A DNA stretch of 37,571 nt from an uncultured delta proteobacterium (GTDB taxonomy: Bacteria; Myxococcota_A; Polyangia; Polyangiales; Polyangiaceae): positions 1 to 37,571 of the forward strand of contig CAITIQ010000367.1 in the NCBI GenBank assembly GCA_903892415.1, read 5' to 3'. Below, one piece after another: positions 30,764 through 37,571 of this stretch. The notes under the pieces are model-generated. The model had not been told where the DNA came from. It did no database searches and worked only from the letters and a program-made list of their open reading frames with translations. Each line of letters opens with the position of its first letter. Position 1 is the first letter of the stretch. The translations under genes were made by a program, and so were the position numbers.

Positions 30764-32590
30764 ATGGAGCGTGTACTTGGTATCGACCTCGGAACCACCA
30801 ACACGTGCGTTGCAATCGTGGAGGAGGGTGTTCCGACCGTCATTCCGAATCGTGGTGGCTACAAAACCACCCCTTCGATGGTCGCGATTACAGAGGCTGG
30901 CAAGCGTTTGGTTGGCCACATCGCCAAGCGCCAGGCCATCACCAACGCAGAGAACACCGTCTACGCCGCCAAGCGTCTGATCGGCCGTAAGTGGACGAGT
31001 CCGCAGGTCAAGAACGCGGTCTCCACAGCCTCCTACAAGATCGTGGAGGGGCCGCACGGAGACGTGCGGTTGGTGCTGCGCGACAAGACCTACAGCGTGG
31101 CCGAGATCAGCGCCATGATCCTCCAAGAGGCGAAGATCTTCGCTGAGGATTACCTCAATGAGCCGGTCACCAAGGCGGTCATCACCGTTCCTGCCTACTT
31201 CAACGACAACCAAAGGCAAGCAACCAAGGACGCGGGGGCCATCGCGGGCCTAGACGTCATTCGCATCATCAACGAGCCCACGGCTGCTGCTTTGGCGTAC
31301 GGCTTCGGAAAGAACGTCGACAAGGTCATCGCCGTATTCGATTTGGGCGGCGGTACGTTCGATATCTCGGTGCTCGAGATCAGCTCGAGCGGCGTCTTCA
31401 AAGTCATCGCAACCGCTGGGGATACGTTCCTGGGCGGTGAAGACTTCGATGGTCGAGTGATTGACTGGTTGGTGGAAGGCTTCAAGGAGCAACATCAAGT
31501 AGACCTGCGTCAGGATCGTATGGCGTTGCAGCGCCTCAAGGACGCCGCTGAGAAGGCCAAGTGCGAACTTTCTGGCGTCGCAGAGACCGAGATCAACCTG
31601 CCCTTCATCATCTCGAGTGGTCGCAATGACGCCCTGCATCTGCAGCGCACTTTGACGCGCGCGAAGTTGAACGAGCTGTGTGAGGACTTGGTTGAGCGTT
31701 GCATCGAGATTTGTCGACAGACGCTCGAGGACGCTCGCCTCGAGAAGGACGAGATCGAAGAGGTCATCCTGGTCGGTGGCATGACGCGCATGCCAGCCGT
31801 GCAAGACTCGGTGACCAAGTTCTTCGGTCGTGAGCCGTGCAAAGGCGTCCATCCCGACGAGGTCGTCGGTCTCGGTGCGGCGGTCCAGGGCGCGGCCCTG
31901 GTGGACGAGAGCCGCGAGATGATCCTTCTCGACGTGACGCCACACGCTCTCGGAATCATGACCTTCGGGTCGAAGTTCGAGGAGTTGATCCCGAAGAACA
32001 CCACCGTTCCCACGAGCCGCTCCAAGATCTTCACGACGAGTCGTGACAATCAGACGGCCGTGAAGATCCTCGTCATGCAGGGGGACAGCGAGAAGGCCAC
32101 CGACAACGAGCTGCTCGGTGAGTTCATCCTCACCGGTTTGCGACGAGCGCCCAAAGGCCAGGTCGAGATCGAGGTGAACTTCGAGATCAACAGCGACGGT
32201 ATCGTCAGCGTGAGCGCCAAGGACCTCGAGACGGGCCAGGCGCAGAGCATCCAGGTTACCGCCTCGAGCGGTCTGACCAAGGATGAGGTCAAAGCGATGA
32301 TGGACAACGCCAAGGATTTCTTGGTCGAAGCGCGCACCAACGACGAGTTCGAAGGCGTCAAACAGGAAGCAGAGAAGTTCGTCACCGAGATCGAGAAGAT
32401 GTTCCCGCAGGTCGAAGCGGTCGTGGCCTCGAGTGACTTCGGGCGCGAGGCGATCGGCAAAGCACGCAGCATCTTGGAAAAGACGCGAGACGCCATCGCC
32501 AAGCGTGAAAGCGCGGTGGTCAAAGAGCAGATGGAGGCTCTTGCGCGAACCCACCGAATGTTCAAGGGCGTGGTTTCCCGACCGCACTGA
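30764..32590 (+). CDS. dnaK: Hsp70 chaperone, DnaK family
   Basis: 608 residues: ATPase domain 1 to about 375 with DLGTTNTC (8-15), the NEPTAAALAYG segment, DLGGGTFDISV and VGGMTRMPAV; a linker/substrate domain beginning ILLDVTPHALGI; a helical lid ending at FKGVVSRPH. The lid is shorter than in E. coli DnaK (638) and lacks the acidic EEV-type end. The linker-proximal segment reads PHALGIMTFG where house-keeping DnaK usually has PLSLGIETLGG. It may be a dedicated paralogue like those tied to motility in Myxococcus rather than the general DnaK; grpE and a true dnaJ are not adjacent. Good ribosome site AGAGGA (30752-30757). Confidence 0.93.
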   Translation: MERVLGIDLGTTNTCVAIVEEGVPTVIPNRGGYKTTPSMVAITEAGKRLVGHIAKRQAITNAENTVYAAKRLIGRKWTSPQVKNAVSTASYKIVEGPHGDVRLVLRDKTYSVAEISAMILQEAKIFAEDYLNEPVTKAVITVPAYFNDNQRQATKDAGAIAGLDVIRIINEPTAAALAYGFGKNVDKVIAVFDLGGGTFDISVLEISSSGVFKVIATAGDTFLGGEDFDGRVIDWLVEGFKEQHQVDLRQDRMALQRLKDAAEKAKCELSGVAETEINLPFIISSGRNDALHLQRTLTRAKLNELCEDLVERCIEICRQTLEDARLEKDEIEEVILVGGMTRMPAVQDSVTKFFGREPCKGVHPDEVVGLGAAVQGAALVDESREMILLDVTPHALGIMTFGSKFEELIPKNTTVPTSRSKIFTTSRDNQTAVKILVMQGDSEKATDNELLGEFILTGLRRAPKGQVEIEVNFEINSDGIVSVSAKDLETGQAQSIQVTASSGLTKDEVKAMMDNAKDFLVEARTNDEFEGVKQEAEKFVTEIEKMFPQVEAVVASSDFGREAIGKARSILEKTRDAIAKRESAVVKEQMEALARTHRMFKGVVSRPH

Positions 32591-32605
32591 TCCCAAGGAT
32601 TGCAA

Positions 32606-34222
32606 GTGGCTGCGGACGAGGACGACGAGGACGTTGATTCAGGTTGGGAGATGCCGGCTGCGATACCGCAGGCGGCGCTGCCTGACGTCAATTCGAATGA
32701 AGCCTCGACGCTGAAAGCTGCGGAGCCCAGTCCCGCGGCCGAGGAAGCGGCGCCGCCCTCGCAGACAGCGGTTCAGACTGTGCGTCCCGCCGCACCGAGC
32801 GTTGTCTCCGTCGAGAAGATTCCGCGGCCACCTCCGACGCTCCGCGCGGACGTCCCGAGAATGCGGGCGGCCCTTTCACAACCCCGCGGTCAAGAGCCTG
32901 TGATGCCGCAAATGCGGCAGCTCGATAACGCGGCGTTGGAGGCTGAGGAAGACGCGGCGCCGCTCACCCGTCGCGCCCAGGAACACGAGCTGCCGCTGCT
33001 CTTGGAGTCGGAGAGCGGCACACGTCCGGCTCTCGGTTCCGCGCCAAATCTCGATGAGCTGCGCACAAGTCGAGAGCCCAATCGATCGATCACTCCGGTC
33101 CACGGAAACGCGGCCAAACTCGCCCGCAAGCTCGACGCCGGCGTTCACACCCGGCCTACGCCTCCGGCACGTGCCAGCGTCAACCCGCCGCCTGCGACTC
33201 CTGTTCCCCCTGGGCCTGCGCTTCGCTTCTCGGCCGAGGGGCTCGACAAGGCGCGCAAACGTGGGCGAGCCGAAACGAAGGTCAACCTCTCGCTGGCTGA
33301 ACTGGCGAAGGCAAACCTGTCGGACCCAGCCCTCGACCTGCATCTTGAAGACTTTGATCTTGCCGCTGGGCCGCAATCTGAGCCACAGCGGCGACAATCG
33401 ACACCACCCATCGACGAACTCGATGACTTGCCTGTTTCGGAGATGATCGAGTCTGCAAGGCCGTCATCGCTCCCGCGACGAAGCTCTTTTCCGCTGCCTC
33501 TCGTTCACTCGCCGACGACGAAACCTGCAGCGCTGGAAACGGCGCGCCAAGCTGGCGCACCGCCCGCGTCGGGCGACAATGATGATCTCGACCTCGACCC
33601 GTACAACCTGATCGGTCGTCCGACTCTGCCAGTCGCGTTGATCGATGCTGAGGTTTCAATCGGTGACGAGGTGGGCCTCTCCGAGGAAGAAGAGGCCGCG
33701 TTGAACGAGGAATTCGCCCTCGATTCGGTGGGGGCGATCTCCAGGGAAGCTGATTCTCTCGCGGTGACCGCGGAGGCTCCGGCGGCAGCAGCTTTGGCTG
33801 CTTTGCTCGCGGCAGAGCCTGCCCCCGACTCAGTCGATGCAAAGCTGGAGGTGCTGCGCCTTCGCTTCGAGAAGGGCGACTTTACTGGCGTGTTGATGCG
33901 CGCGGAGGGGTTGCTCGAGACCCATCCGGATTGCGCTCCGGCGAAGCGGCTCGTGGAAGCGTGCCAGGCGCGCCTCAAAGACACCTACAAATCGCGGCTG
34001 GGCAGCGGCTCCGAGGTGTTGCGTGTGATGATGCGACCGGACGAAATTCAAGGGCTTTCCCTCGACCATCGGGCGGGCTTCCTGATGTCGCTGTGTGATG
34101 GCGTCTCAACCTTGGACGAGATTGTCGACATGTCGGGAATGTCCGAGTTGGATGTCCTGCGTTTGCTGTTCGAGATGCGCGAACAGGGCGTCGTGGCGAT
34201 TGCCGGCAACAACGGTCGATGA
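32606..34222 (+). CDS. Acidic Pro/Ala-rich protein with C-terminal TPR-like and helical module
   Basis: Start set at GTG 32606, six bases after AAGGA (32595-32599); a TTG at 32600 would leave no spacing. 538 residues, not a recognised family. Seen: a long low-complexity acidic/Pro-rich region (1 to about 400) with patches LSLAELAKANLSDPALDLH and DDLDLDPYNLIGRP; a TPR-like helix pair at about 410-455 (LEVLRLRFEKGDFTGVLMRA); and a last module at about 486-535 (LDHRAGFLMSLCDGVSTLDE, then LDVLRLLFEMREQGVVAI). That last module has the same pattern as residues 15-65 of the J-domain protein. It begins 15 bases after dnaK and overlaps the next gene by four bases, so it is probably part of the same operon. 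Confidence 0.72.
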   Translation: MAADEDDEDVDSGWEMPAAIPQAALPDVNSNEASTLKAAEPSPAAEEAAPPSQTAVQTVRPAAPSVVSVEKIPRPPPTLRADVPRMRAALSQPRGQEPVMPQMRQLDNAALEAEEDAAPLTRRAQEHELPLLLESESGTRPALGSAPNLDELRTSREPNRSITPVHGNAAKLARKLDAGVHTRPTPPARASVNPPPATPVPPGPALRFSAEGLDKARKRGRAETKVNLSLAELAKANLSDPALDLHLEDFDLAAGPQSEPQRRQSTPPIDELDDLPVSEMIESARPSSLPRRSSFPLPLVHSPTTKPAALETARQAGAPPASGDNDDLDLDPYNLIGRPTLPVALIDAEVSIGDEVGLSEEEEAALNEEFALDSVGAISREADSLAVTAEAPAAAALAALLAAEPAPDSVDAKLEVLRLRFEKGDFTGVLMRAEGLLETHPDCAPAKRLVEACQARLKDTYKSRLGSGSEVLRVMMRPDEIQGLSLDHRAGFLMSLCDGVSTLDEIVDMSGMSELDVLRLLFEMREQGVVAIAGNNGR

Positions 34223-36147
34223 CCTCGCTCCGCGAGGAGGTCATGCTCGCGTTGGTCGGGGTCGGCTTGCTGTGGCTGCTCCTCAGCTGCGGACTCGCGA
34301 GCGCACCCTCGGTCACGCACGAGCCGCTGCGCGCAGTTACGGCTCAAGAGAGCTCGTTTGGGGGCGAACCGATCGAGCTATCGCAGCTTTCACAAGTGGT
34401 CGCGCCGTCGGCCGCGCCAGTCGCCAGCTACACGCTGAACGCTGAACTGGACCCATCGAGCCACATCGTCCGCGGCACCGGAACGATTCGCTTTCGCAAC
34501 CACTCACAAAAGAGCCTCTCCTCGCTTTGGCTGCACCTCTACTTGAACGCCTTCGCCGACGACGAGACGATCTTCGCGAGCAAGAACTCCAGCGGCTTCC
34601 GAGGAAACAGCGGTCCCTTTGATCACGGCTCGATCGAGCTCACTTCCTTTCGCTGGGCAGAAGGCAACTCTGAGCTCGCTGCCCGAGCTCGTTTCCCGAC
34701 GCCGAACGATCGCACCGATGTCGAGCTGCCATTGCCGCGGCCAATCGCTCCAGGTGAAGAGGCTCATTTCGAACTCAGCTTCGAGTCGAAGTTGCCGGAG
34801 ATCGTGCTTCGAACGGGCTACCACGATCGGTTTCACATGGTCGCGCAGTGGTTCCCCAAGCTGGCCAAGCTCGAAACGGATGGGACCTTTGCGCATTTTC
34901 CGTTCGAACGCTTCAGCGAGTTCTACGCCGACTTCGGTGATTACGACGTCTCTCTCACCATGCCTGAAGAGTTCGTGGTTGCAGCGGTCGGAAAGGAGAT
35001 CGAGCGCTCCGTCCGCGACGGCAAGCGAACGACCCGCCACGTCCAAGCTTCTGTGATCGATTTCGCCTTCGCGGCTTGGGATGGTTTTGCGCTCGAGACC
35101 CGAAGCGCGGGTGATGTGAAACTCACCTGCGTCTTTCCTCGCGGCCAAGAAAAGGCCGCGCGCATCCAGCTCGAGGCTGCTGCTGCTGGGCTCGACTATT
35201 TTGGTCGAGCCTTCGGTGCGTACCCCTACGAGACGCTGACCCTGGTGCATCCGCCGAGTGGTGCTGGCGAAGCGGGTGGCATGGAGTATCCAACGCTGAT
35301 CACCACTGGCGCCGAGCTCGATGTAAGAATTCCAGCGCGCATTCTGGAGATTCTCACGCTGCATGAGCTTGCGCATCAGTGGTTCATGGGGCTGGTTGCG
35401 ACCAACGAGCACGCATCGCCGTTTCTCGACGAAGGGCTGACCACGTACGCCACCGGACTCGCAATGGATGCGCTTTATCCGGACGGTGTGGTGCCGCTGT
35501 TGCCGTTTCGTGTCGGGGTTCAGGCCTTTGAGCGCAGCTTCCAACTCGGTGCCTACGCAGCAGCACCGGTAGCGAGCTCCGCAGGCGCTTTCGCTCGCGG
35601 AGGCGACTACGGCGCGCTCGTCTACCAGCGTACGGCGACCATTCTGCGCACGATCGACAACGTTTATGACGGCGCCGCTCAGCGCGCTGTCGCTCGGTAC
35701 GCTCGAGAACAGCGCTTCCTGCACCCTGGTCCCAAGGCGCTGGTTGCGGCAATTCGCGCGGAGGCGGGAGTCGAGGCAGGGACCTTCTTTTCGAGCGCGA
35801 TCTTCGACAAGGCGAGCCTCGACTACTCGATTGAAGTCGTACCGACGGACAACCAGGTTTCGATCAAGCGCAATGGCGAGCTGCGTTTACCCACCCAACT
35901 CTGGGCGCTCGACAGTTCGGGCAAGAGCTTCGTGATCGAGGTTCCCAGGGACCAGCTCGACGAAGCCATTCTCGTACCCACCGACCTTCCTCTCGTCCGT
36001 GTTTGTGTCGATCCAAACCAAAGGCTCGCGGTAGACGAGTTTCGCGCCAATGATTGTGCGGCGAGCGACGAGAGTTCCGTGGCGTGGCGGACGTTGGCCT
36101 TCACCGACCTCGCGCTGGCGGCCACGTTCGGAGCGCTCACCCCGTGA
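34219..36147 (+). CDS. M1-family metallopeptidase, probable lipoprotein
   Basis: 642 residues. Zinc site HELAHQW (382-388) plus Glu405, the exact HExxH-18-Glu spacing of gluzincin M1 peptidases; the exopeptidase motif GxMEN appears as GGMEY (353-357), i.e. the Asn is changed. The N-terminal hydrophobic segment ends in LLLSC (Cys24), a plausible lipobox, so it is likely envelope-attached. An N-terminal beta domain (YTLNAELDPSSHIVRGTGTI) is as expected. The end carries a hydrophobic stretch LAFTDLALAATFGAL that may be a membrane segment. The start ATG 34219 overlaps the preceding stop (ATGA). Substrate unknown. Confidence 0.88.
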   Translation: MTSLREEVMLALVGVGLLWLLLSCGLASAPSVTHEPLRAVTAQESSFGGEPIELSQLSQVVAPSAAPVASYTLNAELDPSSHIVRGTGTIRFRNHSQKSLSSLWLHLYLNAFADDETIFASKNSSGFRGNSGPFDHGSIELTSFRWAEGNSELAARARFPTPNDRTDVELPLPRPIAPGEEAHFELSFESKLPEIVLRTGYHDRFHMVAQWFPKLAKLETDGTFAHFPFERFSEFYADFGDYDVSLTMPEEFVVAAVGKEIERSVRDGKRTTRHVQASVIDFAFAAWDGFALETRSAGDVKLTCVFPRGQEKAARIQLEAAAAGLDYFGRAFGAYPYETLTLVHPPSGAGEAGGMEYPTLITTGAELDVRIPARILEILTLHELAHQWFMGLVATNEHASPFLDEGLTTYATGLAMDALYPDGVVPLLPFRVGVQAFERSFQLGAYAAAPVASSAGAFARGGDYGALVYQRTATILRTIDNVYDGAAQRAVARYAREQRFLHPGPKALVAAIRAEAGVEAGTFFSSAIFDKASLDYSIEVVPTDNQVSIKRNGELRLPTQLWALDSSGKSFVIEVPRDQLDEAILVPTDLPLVRVCVDPNQRLAVDEFRANDCAASDESSVAWRTLAFTDLALAATFGALTP

Positions 36148-36980
36148 CCATGACCGTAGGAGCTCGTGCTCCTTGGATAGGGAGAGCCCTCGTTGGTGCC
36201 GTTGCTTTGGCAGTGATTGCTCGCATGGCGGCAACGTTGCCAGCGGCGCTGTCTACTTCGAGTTTGGTGGCGCATTCGACGAGCGCCTTTCCGCTGGGCG
36301 AACTTGCTCTATTCGAGCACGGGGGAGAGCTCCTCGCGGAGCTGCTGCGTCGCAATCGCCCGAATCCAACTGTGCTCCTCGTAGCGGTCTTGGCGCATGC
36401 GCTGCTGCTCCTGATTCCTGACGGCGCTCTTGGGGCGGTGGTGATTGGTGCCGCGCGTTCGGCGGGGGCCGCCGTGGTTGGTTCGCTGCGCAGGCTGGGG
36501 TTCTTGTTCGCGGCGTTTGCTTTCTCGCTCGTTGGTCGCGCAGTAGCGGTGTTGTTGGTCTTCTTCTTCTGGCCTCGCTTTTCAGGCTTTGGCTCGCTGC
36601 TCTTGATTTATTGCGGTCTAGCGCTCGCTCTCGGCGCAGAGACTTACGCAAGTAACGCGAAGCTCGAAGCTCTGAGCGGTGCACGAGCGCGCTTGGCGCT
36701 TTCTTCGGCTTTTGATTGGCGGCGAACGTTGGTCACGCTGCCACTTACGGGGCTGCACGTTGGGTTACAGCTATTGCTAGCGGTGCTGATGTTGTGGGTG
36801 TCGGCCGGCGGGATGGTTCGCGCGTTCTTTGCGGGCCACCTGTTGCTCGGTCTGACGGTCATGGTCACATCAGTGCTTGTTCGCGCAGCTTTTTACCGTC
36901 TTCTTGCTCGGCGTTTGTCCGGGCCGAGCAACCTTCGGCAAGAAAATGACGAGACGGCTTGCCGAATTCCGAGCAACTAG
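36144..36980 (+). CDS. Polytopic membrane protein of unknown function
   Basis: 278 residues from GTG 36144, which overlaps the stop of the peptidase gene (GTGA); ATG 36150 is the alternative. About six hydrophobic helices: one near 12-30, then around 75-95, 115-150, 160-185, 215-240 and 245-265. Helix pairs are separated by short basic loops (RSAGAAVVGSLRRLG). No motif recognised. Its coupling to the M1 peptidase suggests the two act at the same membrane. Confidence 0.75.
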   Translation: MTMTVGARAPWIGRALVGAVALAVIARMAATLPAALSTSSLVAHSTSAFPLGELALFEHGGELLAELLRRNRPNPTVLLVAVLAHALLLLIPDGALGAVVIGAARSAGAAVVGSLRRLGFLFAAFAFSLVGRAVAVLLVFFFWPRFSGFGSLLLIYCGLALALGAETYASNAKLEALSGARARLALSSAFDWRRTLVTLPLTGLHVGLQLLLAVLMLWVSAGGMVRAFFAGHLLLGLTVMVTSVLVRAAFYRLLARRLSGPSNLRQENDETACRIPSN

Positions 36981-37008
36981 GGTATGAATTCGCCGGTCGA
37001 CGACGCAA

Positions 37009-37081
37009 GCCCAGGTAGCTCAGTTGGTAGAGCAGAGGATTGAAAATCCTCGTGTCGGCGGTTCGATTCCGTCCCTGGGCA
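37009..37081 (+). tRNA. tRNA-Phe (anticodon GAA)
   Basis: Acceptor stem GCCCAGG/CCTGGGC (37009-37015, 37074-37080) with discriminator A; D arm GCTCAGTTGGTAGAGC; anticodon stem GAGGA/TCCTC with loop TTGAAAA, giving GAA; T loop GTTCGATTC. 73 bases; the 3' CCA is not encoded. Confidence 0.97.
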
Positions 37082-37299
37082 CTGAGAGTGCCGTTTCAGC
37101 AGTCGCTCGAGTGAGCAGACGCTGTCGCGGGAGCTAGCGGAGCTTGTTGGACGAAGTGCCGCGATGCACTGCACGTCGTTCGGCCTACGTCGTCTGGCCC
37201 TGCAAGTCGTCCGGCCTGCAAGGCCGAAGGCATCCAAAGTTGCTTGCGCGTCGGCAGTGCTCGCGCAGATTTGCGGAATCTCCGTCGACAAAACGAAAA
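37082..37299. other. Gap between tRNA-Phe and terminator
   Basis: About 218 bases without a supportable gene. It holds three loosely similar short stretches of the form GTCGTyyGGCC (about 37165-37220) and a GGCCTGCAAGGCC stem near 37213. I see no promoter or RNA gene. Confidence 0.4.
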
Positions 37300-37300
37300 A

Positions 37301-37326
37301 ACGCGAGCCTTGCGACTCGCGTTTTT
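37301..37326. terminator. Bidirectional intrinsic terminator
   Basis: ACGCGAG (37301-37307) pairs with CTCGCGT (37316-37322); an A run (37295-37301) and a T run (37322-37326) flank it, so it can stop transcripts from both sides. It serves the minus-strand lipoprotein gene (stop 37 bases away) and any plus-strand transcript from tRNA-Phe. Confidence 0.85.
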
Positions 37327-37358
37327 CCTTTGAACCGGAAGCTACCCGGCTCGTTAGC

Positions 37359-37556
37359 TCACTTGGCGGCGGGAGCAGCCGTGTCAGCAGCGGGAGCAGC
37401 CGTATCAGCAGCGGGAGCAGCCGTGTCAGCAGCGGGAGCAGCCGTGTCAGCAGCGGCCGTGGCAGTGCTCTCAGCGTTGGCGGCGTCCGTCTTGCCACCA
37501 CCGCAGGCTGCGAGGGCGAGTGCGAGGAAAGCGCTAACGACGACGATCTTATTCAT
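37359..37556 (-). CDS. Small lipoprotein with DTAAPAA repeats (65 aa)
   Basis: Begins MNKIVVVSAFLALALAACGG: a textbook lipoprotein signal with lipobox LAAC (Cys18). The mature part is only about 47 residues, Ala/Thr/Asp/Pro-rich, made mostly of four DTAAPAA repeats encoded by 21-base units (37381-37443 and a partial copy). GGAGG lies six bases before the ATG. Low-complexity short lipoproteins of this sort are often envelope spacers, but no function is claimed. Transcription ends at the two-sided terminator. Confidence 0.85.
   Translation of the reverse strand: MNKIVVVSAFLALALAACGGGKTDAANAESTATAAADTAAPAADTAAPAADTAAPAADTAAPAAK
37381..37463. repeat. 21-base tandem repeat within the small lipoprotein gene
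   Basis: Units at 37381-37401, 37402-37422 and 37423-37443, identical except one T-to-A change in the second, plus a partial fourth. In frame, encoding the heptapeptide DTAAPAA. Confidence 0.9.
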
Positions 37557-37571
37557 GGAAGCCTCCGAGAA

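Noticed and set aside
31250..32605. 451-codon open frame opposite dnaK, and similar long antisense frames opposite the J-domain gene (28176-29483), mreC (20446-21447) and mrdA/rodA (23635-24606)
   Set aside because: High-GC codon bias leaves the antisense frame open; the sense strands carry unmistakable conserved proteins.
36977..37501. Minus-strand open frame of 174 codons across tRNA-Phe
   Set aside because: It reads the tRNA in antisense (the familiar GTESNRRHEDFQSSALPTEL spurious peptide) and the lipoprotein repeats out of frame.

Overview
The window looks like chromosomal DNA of a high-GC myxobacterium (Myxococcota, most likely the Polyangiales/Sorangium side). The reasons are giant Ser/Thr kinase-ATPase-TPR proteins, several patatin-like lipases, multidomain proteins with long Pro/Ala/Gln-rich linkers, a tandem-RRM protein with a Gly-rich tail, and very dense gene packing with ATGA/GTGA/TGATG stop-start overlaps. 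This is judged from gene content and codon style; no database search was possible.

Layout. (1) 3-710: the 3' part of an unidentified secreted or membrane-anchored protein. (2) 740-10001, minus strand: a three-gene, translationally coupled operon read right to left. It encodes a kinase-ATPase-TPR protein with an unusual catalytic loop, a kinase / degenerate cyclase-like domain / ATPase / TPR protein, and a patatin-like lipase. (3) 10146-15877: molybdenum cofactor synthesis in two convergent operons, moaD-moaA-moaC-moaE (plus) and patatin-mogA-moeA (minus). The moaC gene carries an extra N-terminal domain resembling the stand-alone 'nitrate reductase associated protein' family. (4) 15923-17149: lgt with a long charged tail. 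(5) 17411-18337: a two-RRM RNA-binding protein followed by a strong terminator. (6) 18421-19108: rpmG (ribosomal protein L33, 53 aa) embedded in a family of palindromic, hairpin-linked repeats that ends in an intrinsic terminator. (7) 19247-24945: the rod-shape/elongasome operon mreB-mreC-mreD-mrdA(PBP2)-rodA, with a degenerate inverted copy of the same repeat just before mreC. (8) 24896-25843, minus: a rhomboid protease with a zinc-ribbon N-terminus whose end overlaps rodA. (9) 26098-28084: ECF sigma factor, single-pass membrane protein (putative anti-sigma) and lipoprotein, all coupled. (10) 28179-36980: an Hsp70-centred block. It comprises a J-domain/TPR protein with a disordered Gln/Tyr/Pro tail, DnaK, an acidic Pro-rich protein sharing a small helical module with the J-protein, an M1-type metallopeptidase lipoprotein and a polytopic membrane protein. 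(11) 37009-37081: tRNA-Phe(GAA), then a two-sided terminator and a 65-aa repeat-bearing lipoprotein on the minus strand.

How the parts work together: lgt serves the lipoproteins seen here and elsewhere. The mre/mrd operon encodes the cell-elongation machine (MreB filament, MreC/MreD scaffold, RodA glycosyltransferase, PBP2 transpeptidase). The moa/mog/moe genes cover cyclic pyranopterin formation, dithiolene insertion and molybdate insertion; no molybdate transporter or molybdoenzyme lies inside the window. Most worth a second look are the double kinase-ATPase plus patatin operon, the domain fusion in moaC, the structured repeat family around rpmG/mreB/mreC, and the custom Hsp70 block.
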